This document shows positions 1 to 6,396 of a stretch of DNA of 10,523 nucleotides, piece after piece (the first letter of the stretch is position 1; every line of letters starts with the position of its first letter). Location of the stretch: assembly GCA_003250865.1 (NCBI GenBank), contig QKJH01000138.1, positions 1-10,523 on the forward strand, written 5' to 3'. The notes under the pieces were generated by a model, which saw only the letters and a list, made by a program, of their open reading frames with translations, ran no database searches and was not told where the DNA came from. Position numbers and translations under genes: made by a program. This DNA comes from Alphaproteobacteria bacterium (GTDB lineage Bacteria > Pseudomonadota > Alphaproteobacteria > Micavibrionales > SZUA-601).

Positions 1-23
1 GCAAAAAACCCGATTTATTTATG

Positions 24-52
24 TTTTTTTTAATTCCCTGCTTTAATATAAG
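24..52 (+). promoter_or_regulatory. Weak promoter candidate for the hybrid kinase gene
   Basis: The 105 bases before the kinase start are very AT-rich. The best -10-like hexamer is TATAAG at 47-52. The hexamer 17 bases upstream (24-29) lies in a T-run and matches TTGACA poorly. A start site near 59 would leave a leader of about 47 bases that includes the AAAGG ribosome-binding candidate at 88-92. A second hexamer, TATAAC at 79-84, has no -35 partner and would start transcription inside the ribosome-binding site. This call rests only on hexamer resemblance. Confidence 0.25.
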
Positions 53-105
53 GCAAAAATATCATACGATTTACAAAATATAACGATAAAGGCACCTTTT
101 ACCCT

Positions 106-3100
106 ATGGCTACCTCCCCATTTTTCAAACATTTGTCCTTTTTTCGCATCGCAGGATTCTGCGTTCTTTTCACCCTTATACTCATCAGCCTAAGTACCCC
201 CGCACAGGCAGGCCATATCACACTGACGGACAAAAGCGAAGCCGTGCCGCTTTCAACTGCCATTTCGCAATTCGAAGACAAAACAGGGGCTCCTTCGGCA
301 CCTCAGGCTTTCAACTACTTTAAACAGCTCACCCATAGTGACATAAAAAACCCGACCAACCGTCGTGTTATTAATTTTGACAGCGGCAAGCATACCTACT
401 GGTTGCAATTTACCCTTACCAATAAGTCCGAGAAGGAAGCATGGATACTCTCTTTGGGTAAACTGTTTGCAGGCAATAGCTATATTCTTGACCATCTAAG
501 CATATACGAAGGTGAAAACCATGTCCCGATTGCCGTTATCTCGGGCAATATGTCGGAAGAAAACCGTACCCTTGTTGATGGAACAGGCATTGCCCTGACG
601 CTAACTCCGGGAGTGACACGCACCATTACCATGCGTATTGACACCACCAAATCCGCCCCATTGACGATTGCGCCTGAAATTGTAGAGCGAAGTGTTTTCA
701 AAACCGAAGTTGCCCGCCAAAAATTGATTGCCTATGGTCTGGTGATTATCTGTATCGCATTCATTTCAATGGCCTTAAGCATGCTGGTCATGAGCCGGCT
801 GCCTTCCCTGTTGTTTTTCGGACTGTATCTACCCTTGCTTATCCTATTTACCATGGCACACGAAGGTGCCTTGCACTGGTTCTCTCCCTTCTTGCCGGTA
901 ATGCTGCATGAACCGCTCTACATCGTTTCTTATTTTGCAACGCTGTTTTTCTCGCTGCTGATTTTCCGCCATTATCTGGACATCCCCGATAAATCGCGCA
1001 AATTGGATGCCGCTTTGATTATTCTGGCCGCCCTTATTCCAATGGCACCTGCTTCGCTTATCATCTATCAGGATTATGAGCCGTGGATGAATATGCTGTA
1101 CCAATATACACCGCTTGCCGTAGCCCTTATCGGAACGGTCATGGGACTTTTCTACGCTTTTTCAGCAGCCCTTCCCCATAGTTTCTGGTTATCCTATCTG
1201 GCTCTAATCGGCGCATACGGTGCTTTGGCGGTACACAGCTCATTACTGCCCCTTAATAACCAGAATACCGTTCTTGCCTTTCTGATATTGGTTTGCCTCC
1301 ACATCGTTTTGCTAAGCGTTGCCCTGATGACCAAAATCCGGCTTGTCCTGGCGCAACGTTTTGCTACCGAAGAAAGCCAACGCCAACGCCGCAAACAACA
1401 AGAAGAAGAGCAGCGCCAACGACAAAAGCTCATTCAACAATATGAAAGCAAAGTCAAAGAGCAGGAAAAAGAATATCTTCAGGAGTTGCGCCGTCAGGAT
1501 GCTGCCCGCAAAAACGAACTGATGGCCGCAAAACAAGAAGCCGAACGCGCCAACGAAGCCAAATCCGACTTTTTGGCGATGATAAGCCATGAAATCCGTA
1601 CACCGCTAACGGGCATATTGGGAATGGTACAATTAACCAGCCAGTCCCCTCTAAACACGCAACAGCGCGAATATATCGACACCATCCAATATTCAGGCGA
1701 AACCTTGCTGGCCTTGCTGAACGACATTCTGGACTTTTCCAAAATCGAAAAAGGCAAGCTGGAGCTGGAAGTTATCAGCTTTAATCTGGACAAATTGCTT
1801 AAATCCGTTTTGATGCTGATGTCCGGCCGTGCCGGTGAAAAAGGGCTTGATCTCAAGCTGGAATTGGATGAAACCATTCCCGCCTGTGTTCAGGGCGACC
1901 CAACCCGTATCCGTCAGATTTTGCTCAACCTTATCAATAATGCCATCAAATTCACCGAGACAGGTGGCATCACCTTGCGCGTGGAAAAACTCTCCGATGA
2001 CGGCAACTTTGTTAAATTGAAATACAGTGTTATTGACACCGGTATTGGTCTGACAAACGAAGCCCGCTCCCGTTTGTTCAGCGCCTATTCACAGGCCGAT
2101 GAATCCATCTCACGTAAATATGGCGGCACCGGTTTGGGTCTGTCCATTTGTAAAAAGCTGGTTATGGCCATGTCGGGTAAAATTGATGTCGACAGCACCC
2201 ATGGAAAGGGCAGCACATTCTGGTTTGCCATTCCAATGGAAATCGGCAAAGAACAGTCCATCGCCGAAGACGGCAGCGACCCGACCATCCAACCGATGAA
2301 CCCGCTTAAGGTTTTATGTGTTGATGATAATGAAATCAACACCAAGGTCATTTCAGGCCTTCTCTCCAAACATGGCCATACCGTGGTAACGGAAACAGCC
2401 GCCCTCAAAGCGCTTGATTTGATACGCCATGAAAGCTTTGACATTATTCTGGCCGACATGCAAATGCCGCACTTGACGGGCCCTGAACTGGCACAGGCCG
2501 TACGCGAACTGACCAATCCGCAAAAAGCAAAAACTCCGATTATTGCTCTGACCGGCAATGCCTCGGAAGAAGACATGGATGTGTGCCACCGCGCCGGCAT
2601 GAATGATTTTCTGGTCAAGCCCGTTTCAATCGAGGCCATGCTGCGTGCTTTGACCGCCGTCATGAGCGGTGAAGGCCGCTTTGATACGCGTCCGATACCT
2701 CCTGCTGCTACGCCTGTTGCCCCCCTCCCCGAACCGGAAAGCGTCATACAGGAAGAACCGGCAGTGCCGCAGGAAGAAAAACCGGAAGAACATACCCCGG
2801 AAGCATCGCACCCTCTCCCTGCCGCCAATGCTTTGCCAGAGAAACCGAGTTTTGAAGAACAGCAAGAAGAGAAACGCACCAAATCAGCTCCTGTAAAAAT
2901 AGACCCGGTGCCGGAAAAGCTTTTATCCCCCAAAAAGAAAGAACCCATCGGACAGCTGCTGCAAAACCAGATTGATAGTGAAGAAGAAGAGGAAAAAGTG
3001 GAAGAAATCGTCCCCCTTTCCTCACAAGATGAAACAGAAAGTACCGACTCCATGACCATGAGTGATAATCCCCCGCCGTCTTCACCCGAAGAACCGGTTA

Positions 3101-4167
3101 AAGCCAAGAAAACCCTTAAGGATAGAATTAACGAGCAAATTGCCTTTTTGGACATGGGCACCATGGATGACATCTGGAGCACCATGAAAAAATCCGTTAC
3201 CAAATCGGTTGCATCAGCAAAAGATGCCGCTGTCAATTCAGGCAATCTGGCCAAAAACAAACTGACCGAAACCCAAAAGGCCATAGCCAACAAGCCAAAA
3301 CAGACACCGGAAGAAAAGAAAGCGGTAGTCCCGCCGCAGCCCATTGAGCCGGCACCTGTTCCCGAATCCGTTCCCGATGAACAACCAATAACCGAGCCGG
3401 TTAGCGAAGAAATCTCCGTTCCTGAAAATACAGCCACACCAGAGGATATTACCCCCGAGCCCGAGCCGGAAGAAGATGCTTTTGCAACCCGTGTTGTTGA
3501 GGAAGAACCGGCACCACAACCCGAGCCCGAGCCACAACCCGAGCCAGAGCCTGTTCCCGAACCTGCACCTACAACCGTTGAGGAAGTTGTAGCGGACGAA
3601 ACAGAACAACCCGTTGAACCGTTACCGGAACCGCAGGAAGTCACACCGGAACAGGAAGAACCTCTGTCGCAAGTAGCAGAAGAGGAAGAACAAACACCAG
3701 AACCAGCAGCCGAGCCCGAGGATGTTATTATGCCGCCGCCGCTCATTGACGAATTTACCCCGCCACAAATCATGCTGGATGAAAAAATGGTCAAAGACCT
3801 TCATACCTCGCTTGGTGCGGATACCTTTAACGAGCTTTATGCCGAATTGTGGGAAAAAGCGGCCAGCATTATCGAGCTTTTGAACACAGCAGTCGAAGAC
3901 GGCAACATGAAGACCGTCAACGAACGCGGCCATGAGATTAAGGGCATGTGTGCCAATTTCGGCCTATCGGGCGTTAGCTCGGTTGCCCGCGACATTGAAG
4001 AAGCCGGCATGCGTGAGGACAAACGCACTGCCGCCATGCTGATACCGCAATTGCCTGCCCTGGTCGAACAGTCACGAAGCATTATTCAGGACTTCATTGA
4101 TGGCAAAATTATATTTGACAACGGTGGTGAGAGTGACGAAGACGATAAAGATGGTTACCTCATCTGA
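106..4167 (+). CDS. Hybrid sensor histidine kinase: 7TM-DISM sensor, HisKA, HATPase, receiver, HPt
   Basis: This is an inner-membrane phosphorelay kinase of 1353 residues. Residues 1-35 look like a signal peptide ending AQA. Residues 45-195 resemble the periplasmic 7TMR-DISMED2 sensor fold, and about seven membrane helices fill 206-408. A charged coiled coil spans roughly 418-486. The HisKA H-box is SHEIRTP with H495. The ATPase has an N-box around N611-N612, DTGIGL at 644-649 and GGTGLGLS at 673-680. The receiver runs from about 734 to 853, with acidic pair D740/D741, phosphoacceptor D784, T816 and K838. The C-terminal HPt domain carries HEIKG with H1276. All catalytic residues of a His-Asp-His relay are therefore present. 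Between receiver and HPt lies an unusually long acidic proline-rich linker (about 855-1215). The ligand is unknown; DISM domains are often thought to bind small molecules such as carbohydrates. No response regulator gene is adjacent, so the output partner is elsewhere. The stop is a tandem TGA-TAA. The start codon has AAAGG at 88-92, a rather long spacing, so the exact start is moderately certain. Confidence 0.93.
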   Translation: MATSPFFKHLSFFRIAGFCVLFTLILISLSTPAQAGHITLTDKSEAVPLSTAISQFEDKTGAPSAPQAFNYFKQLTHSDIKNPTNRRVINFDSGKHTYWLQFTLTNKSEKEAWILSLGKLFAGNSYILDHLSIYEGENHVPIAVISGNMSEENRTLVDGTGIALTLTPGVTRTITMRIDTTKSAPLTIAPEIVERSVFKTEVARQKLIAYGLVIICIAFISMALSMLVMSRLPSLLFFGLYLPLLILFTMAHEGALHWFSPFLPVMLHEPLYIVSYFATLFFSLLIFRHYLDIPDKSRKLDAALIILAALIPMAPASLIIYQDYEPWMNMLYQYTPLAVALIGTVMGLFYAFSAALPHSFWLSYLALIGAYGALAVHSSLLPLNNQNTVLAFLILVCLHIVLLSVALMTKIRLVLAQRFATEESQRQRRKQQEEEQRQRQKLIQQYESKVKEQEKEYLQELRRQDAARKNELMAAKQEAERANEAKSDFLAMISHEIRTPLTGILGMVQLTSQSPLNTQQREYIDTIQYSGETLLALLNDILDFSKIEKGKLELEVISFNLDKLLKSVLMLMSGRAGEKGLDLKLELDETIPACVQGDPTRIRQILLNLINNAIKFTETGGITLRVEKLSDDGNFVKLKYSVIDTGIGLTNEARSRLFSAYSQADESISRKYGGTGLGLSICKKLVMAMSGKIDVDSTHGKGSTFWFAIPMEIGKEQSIAEDGSDPTIQPMNPLKVLCVDDNEINTKVISGLLSKHGHTVVTETAALKALDLIRHESFDIILADMQMPHLTGPELAQAVRELTNPQKAKTPIIALTGNASEEDMDVCHRAGMNDFLVKPVSIEAMLRALTAVMSGEGRFDTRPIPPAATPVAPLPEPESVIQEEPAVPQEEKPEEHTPEASHPLPAANALPEKPSFEEQQEEKRTKSAPVKIDPVPEKLLSPKKKEPIGQLLQNQIDSEEEEEKVEEIVPLSSQDETESTDSMTMSDNPPPSSPEEPVKAKKTLKDRINEQIAFLDMGTMDDIWSTMKKSVTKSVASAKDAAVNSGNLAKNKLTETQKAIANKPKQTPEEKKAVVPPQPIEPAPVPESVPDEQPITEPVSEEISVPENTATPEDITPEPEPEEDAFATRVVEEEPAPQPEPEPQPEPEPVPEPAPTTVEEVVADETEQPVEPLPEPQEVTPEQEEPLSQVAEEEEQTPEPAAEPEDVIMPPPLIDEFTPPQIMLDEKMVKDLHTSLGADTFNELYAELWEKAASIIELLNTAVEDGNMKTVNERGHEIKGMCANFGLSGVSSVARDIEEAGMREDKRTAAMLIPQLPALVEQSRSIIQDFIDGKIIFDNGGESDEDDKDGYLI
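3514..3549 (+). repeat. Tandem 18-base repeat encoding PQPEPE twice
   Basis: Two adjacent 18-base units (3514-3531 and 3532-3549) differ at a single position and each encode Pro-Gln-Pro-Glu-Pro-Glu (residues 1137-1148 of the kinase). They sit in a longer Pro-Glu tract of about residues 1135-1155. The unit is a multiple of three, so copy-number change by slippage would lengthen or shorten the linker without breaking the frame. Confidence 0.85.
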
Positions 4168-4194
4168 TAATCTCCTTATTATACCGTCAAAACA

Positions 4195-4232
4195 AAAAAA
4201 GAGCGCCCTTTCATAAAAGAGCGCTCTTTTTT
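4195..4232. terminator. Bidirectional intrinsic terminator between the kinase gene and ndk
   Basis: AAAAAAGAGCGC (4195-4206) pairs perfectly with GCGCTCTTTTTT (4221-4232). After one mismatch, CTTT (4208-4211) can pair with AAAG (4216-4219), leaving a tetraloop CATA. The arms end in a T-run on the plus strand and an A-run on the other side, so an RNA from either strand has a GC-rich stem followed by U residues. It lies 27 bases after the kinase stop and about 20 bases after the ndk stop, as expected for a terminator shared by convergent genes. Confidence 0.92.
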
Positions 4233-4252
4233 AATTGCTGTTTCCTGTCCGA

Positions 4253-4675
4253 TTAACCGACGATGTCGCAATCGCTGAAAAAGAATTTTACTTCGTTAGC
4301 GGCATTTTCTGCGCTATCCGAACCATGTACGGAGTTAGCTTCAATGCTTTCGGCAAATTCTTTACGGATGGTACCTTCATCAGCATTGGCAGGGTTCGTT
4401 GCACCCATAACTTCACGGTATTTGGCGACAGCGTTTTCCCCTTCGAGAACCTGAACAACCACCGGACCCGAAATCATGAACTCAACCAGCTCGCCGTAAA
4501 AGGGACGTTCGGCGTGAACAGCGTAAAACGCTTTGGCTTGGCATTCAGTCAATTGAATACGGCGTTGAGCGATGATACGCAAACCGTTTTCTTCGATTTT
4601 GGCATTGATTTTACCGGTGAGGTTGCGGCGTGTAGCATCCGGTTTGATAATAGATAATGTACGTTCTAAAGCCAT
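4253..4675 (-). CDS. ndk: Nucleoside diphosphate kinase
   Basis: Ndk transfers the gamma phosphate of ATP to nucleoside diphosphates through a phosphohistidine intermediate, keeping NTP and dNTP pools balanced in the cytosol. The 140-residue length is typical of the family. The N-terminal ERTLSIIKPDA with K11, the GATNPANADEGTIR segment at 91-104 and the active-site NSVHGSDS with catalytic H117 are all present, so the enzyme should be active. The ATG at 4673-4675 is preceded by a good Shine-Dalgarno AAGGGAG (complement of 4686-4692) with a 10-base spacer, which fixes the start. It is a single-gene unit: it has its own promoter candidate upstream and shares a terminator with the convergent kinase gene. 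I see nothing unusual in the protein. Confidence 0.98.
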   Translation of the reverse strand: MALERTLSIIKPDATRRNLTGKINAKIEENGLRIIAQRRIQLTECQAKAFYAVHAERPFYGELVEFMISGPVVVQVLEGENAVAKYREVMGATNPANADEGTIRKEFAESIEANSVHGSDSAENAANEVKFFFSDCDIVG

Positions 4676-4713
4676 TCGAGTGTAACTCCCTTATAATAAT
4701 CCTGTTTGTGCTT

Positions 4714-4737
4714 CTTTTTACTAAGAAAAAGCTTAGT
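4714..4737 (-). other. Element able to form two mutually exclusive hairpins upstream of ndk
   Basis: Read on the minus strand, the 24 bases are four adjacent hexamers: ACTAAG, CTTTTT, CTTAGT, AAAAAG. The first pairs perfectly with the third and the second with the fourth, an A-B-A'-B' order. Each hairpin has a 6-base stem and a 6-base loop made of the other pair's strand, so they compete. The element lies at the predicted 5' end of the ndk leader. It is not followed by a T-run on either strand, so it is not a standard terminator. A function is not shown by the sequence. Confidence 0.5.
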
Positions 4738-4741
4738 CAGG

Positions 4742-4770
4742 GTTATACATGCCTTCGCCAAATCCTGCAA
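4742..4770 (-). promoter_or_regulatory. Promoter candidate for ndk
   Basis: On the minus strand, TTGCAG (complement of 4765-4770) and TATAAC (complement of 4742-4747) are separated by exactly 17 bases. Transcription would begin near 4735 and give a leader of roughly 60 bases that contains the alternative-hairpin element and the ndk ribosome-binding site. The -10 is strong, while the -35 matches TTGACA only in its first three bases. Confidence 0.5.
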
Positions 4771-4777
4771 GAAAAAT

Positions 4778-5863
4778 TTATTCGGATGTAAAATCTTGAT
4801 ATGAATAGGATTTACCGGCTTGTGTCATGATGGTGTAAATGCCATCTTTGACCTGTCTAACATTATTGCGTGACAGGGGAACCTTGTATTCCACTCCGCC
4901 CGGAATATCCAAGACATAGCGTGGTATAGCCAGACCACTTACCCGCTTTTGCACCTGTTCCATCAAAGCCAGCCCTTTATCCAGCGGCACACGGAAATGT
5001 GCCGTTCCCTCGGCCGCATCCATGTGGTGGATATAGTATGGCTTGATACCGATATTCAGCAGATTATCAAACAGCGATACCAATGTTTCAACATCGTCAT
5101 TCACACCACGCAATAGTACCGATTGTGAAACCATGGGAATACCGCTGTGACGCAAACGGGAAATTACTGCCAACGCCTGCTCGCTCATCTCATCCCAGAT
5201 ATTCGTATGAATGGAAAGCCATAATGGTTTGCGCGTTCCCGAAAGAATGGCAATTTTTTCGTCACTCATCAAGTACGGCGCCACTACCGGCACACGCGAA
5301 TGAAAGCGAATACGCTGCACATGCGGTACACTATCCAACCCATCAAGCAGATATTTCAAGTTGGCCGGCGACAGGACAAGCGGATCACCACCGGTTAAAA
5401 TGACTTCCTTGATTTCCGGATGTTCATGGATATAGGTCAGTGCAGCCACCGCATCAAAGGCACCCTCGGCATTGCTTCCCACTTTTTCACGGCGGAAACA
5501 AAATCGGCAATATACGGCGCAAGCCATCGTCGGCATCATTAACACACGGTCGGGATGGCGATGAACAATCCCTTGAACCGGTGCATGGGTTTCATCACCA
5601 ATCGGATCCTCTTTTTCCAGCGGATGAACCCGAAGCTCGGTTACCGACGGAACAAACTGCCTACGCACCGCCTCTGAAGTTTGCCCGGCCTGTGCCATCG
5701 TAGATGTCATGGCAATGGCATATTTCTTTTCCAATTCACCAAAGGCATCACTATTTAACACATCATCAAGCAGTCCCTGCTCAACCATATGGGCAACGGT
5801 ACGCAAGGTCTTGCGTTGTGAAATATCGATAAGAGCTTTGTTCTGTTGATCTGTCGTTGTCAT
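4778..5863 (-). CDS. epmB: EpmB/KamA-family radical SAM lysine 2,3-aminomutase
   Basis: This family uses a 4Fe-4S cluster, S-adenosylmethionine and PLP to move the alpha amino group of lysine to the beta carbon. In bacteria with short members of the family (EpmB), the product (R)-beta-lysine is attached by EpmA to elongation factor P. The 361-residue protein has the CX3CX2C cluster motif CAVYCRFC with C115, C119 and C122, GGD at 158-160, and HH at 279-280. The segment IPGGVEYKVPL contains K327, the probable PLP lysine. The length is close to E. coli EpmB (342 residues) and lacks the long C-terminal extension of clostridial KamA. I chose the ATG at 5861-5863 because translation further upstream only reads an alternative frame of holC. 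It begins 7 bases after the holC stop with no clear Shine-Dalgarno, so translation is probably coupled to holC. Neither efp nor epmA is in the window, so the EF-P role is an inference; a catabolic lysine aminomutase remains possible. Confidence 0.9.
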   Translation of the reverse strand: MTTTDQQNKALIDISQRKTLRTVAHMVEQGLLDDVLNSDAFGELEKKYAIAMTSTMAQAGQTSEAVRRQFVPSVTELRVHPLEKEDPIGDETHAPVQGIVHRHPDRVLMMPTMACAVYCRFCFRREKVGSNAEGAFDAVAALTYIHEHPEIKEVILTGGDPLVLSPANLKYLLDGLDSVPHVQRIRFHSRVPVVAPYLMSDEKIAILSGTRKPLWLSIHTNIWDEMSEQALAVISRLRHSGIPMVSQSVLLRGVNDDVETLVSLFDNLLNIGIKPYYIHHMDAAEGTAHFRVPLDKGLALMEQVQKRVSGLAIPRYVLDIPGGVEYKVPLSRNNVRQVKDGIYTIMTQAGKSYSYQDFTSE

Positions 5864-5870
5864 TTTTGTT

Positions 5871-6320
5871 TTACTTTTTTTGCCACCGGCCAGCATCATC
5901 CTGCTGCCAATAGACCAAATCCATATTATCTTTTTCCGACCACTCTTTCCACATTTTGCGGGAAAAGTTGCGCATGGTTGTATCGCTGTCTTCAAACAGG
6001 CACACGACCAGTTCAAAATCCTTTATGAATTCAGGTTGTTCGGCGTCACAAAGGACAAGCATGGTTGCACCGTTTTTATTTTCCTCTTCGCTGGTCAGCC
6101 ATATCGGATTTTCCTCGGGCGGTGTATCCGCATTCATGGAATGCGGCAAGAACGAGTCCGCACGATATGTCCACAAAAACCTATCCAATTGTTTCAGTTT
6201 GGCTTTATCTGACCAGTAAACAAGCGAACGTATGCCGCGCTCATGCGATTTCTCCAAAATCTGAGCCAACGCTTCGCGTGCCGTACCGCGTGTAACATGA
6301 TAAAATCGAATTTCTGCCAT
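5871..6320 (-). CDS. holC: DNA polymerase III chi subunit
   Basis: Chi is a small clamp-loader-associated subunit that links DNA polymerase III holoenzyme to single-stranded DNA-binding protein. The 149-residue product matches the usual length. It starts MAEIRFYHVTRG, very like known HolC N-termini. It has LDRFLWTYRADSFLPH at 45-60, NPIWLT at 71-76, and ends with a basic, aromatic RWQKK. The frame is open further upstream to a TTG at 6356 and an ATG at 6353, but the ATG at 6318-6320 gives the family N-terminus. Those upstream codons also coincide with the -35 of a well-spaced promoter, which would place the transcript start at or next to the chosen ATG. No Shine-Dalgarno precedes any of the starts. 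It is followed 7 bases later by the aminomutase gene in an apparent two-gene operon, and is divergent from lptF. Confidence 0.93.
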   Translation of the reverse strand: MAEIRFYHVTRGTAREALAQILEKSHERGIRSLVYWSDKAKLKQLDRFLWTYRADSFLPHSMNADTPPEENPIWLTSEEENKNGATMLVLCDAEQPEFIKDFELVVCLFEDSDTTMRNFSRKMWKEWSEKDNMDLVYWQQDDAGRWQKK

Positions 6321-6327
6321 AGGGCAC

Positions 6328-6356
6328 GTTATAAACAGTTTGGACAAATTCATCAA
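6328..6356 (-). promoter_or_regulatory. Promoter candidate for the holC-epmB operon, implying a leaderless transcript
   Basis: On the minus strand, TTGATG (complement of 6351-6356) and TATAAC (complement of 6328-6333) are separated by exactly 17 bases. Seven bases lie between the -10 and the holC ATG at 6320, so the expected transcription start falls on or within a base or two of the A of that ATG. This agrees with the absence of a ribosome-binding site. Confidence 0.55.
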
Positions 6357-6361
6357 GAGTA

Positions 6362-6390
6362 TTGATTAGCGTCTCAAGAACCATTAAAAG
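6362..6390 (+). promoter_or_regulatory. Weaker promoter candidate for lptF
   Basis: TTGATT (6362-6367) is followed after 17 bases by TAAAAG (6385-6390), each matching four of six consensus positions. The predicted start would be near 6397, the lptF ATG itself. The purine-rich AAAAGAAAG at 6387-6395 overlaps the -10 and is only a poor Shine-Dalgarno. If a different promoter further upstream is used, it would lie inside or beside holC. Confidence 0.3.
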
Positions 6391-6396
6391 AAAGCT

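Noticed and set aside
1..33. A-run and T-runs at the left edge as the end of a terminator for an upstream gene
   Set aside because: Only part of any such structure would lie in the window and no complete inverted repeat is visible.
30..46. Two TTAA half-sites (30-33 and 43-46) upstream of the kinase gene as a possible CtrA site
   Set aside because: The CtrA consensus needs a 7-base spacer; here it is 9, and the region is AT-rich enough to give such half-sites by chance.
88..100. Small AAAG/CTTT inverted repeat over the kinase ribosome-binding region
   Set aside because: The stem is only 4 bases with a tiny loop, too weak to claim as a translational switch.
2085..3794. Long open frame (569 codons) on the minus strand opposite the hybrid kinase gene
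   Set aside because: It mirrors the kinase's receiver and Pro/Glu linker. The translation is Ser/Gly-rich low complexity with no recognisable domain, which is expected when Glu/Pro codons are read in antisense. The plus-strand kinase has intact domains across the same bases.
4235..4657. Open frame of 140 codons on the plus strand opposite ndk
   Set aside because: It is antisense to a complete, motif-bearing ndk and its own translation resembles no family.
4714..4737. Hairpin between the aminomutase gene and ndk as an intrinsic terminator for the aminomutase operon
   Set aside because: The stem is AT-rich and is followed by an A-run, not a T-run, on the minus strand. No convincing terminator for that operon is visible before ndk.
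5864..6016. Upstream extension of the aminomutase reading frame by 51 codons
   Set aside because: This stretch is the holC coding sequence read in another frame. The aminomutase family N-terminus is fully accounted for from the ATG at 5863.
6321..6356. Upstream starts for holC (TTG 6356, ATG 6353)
   Set aside because: They add 12 residues not found in the family N-terminus, have no Shine-Dalgarno, and coincide with the -35 hexamer of the best promoter.
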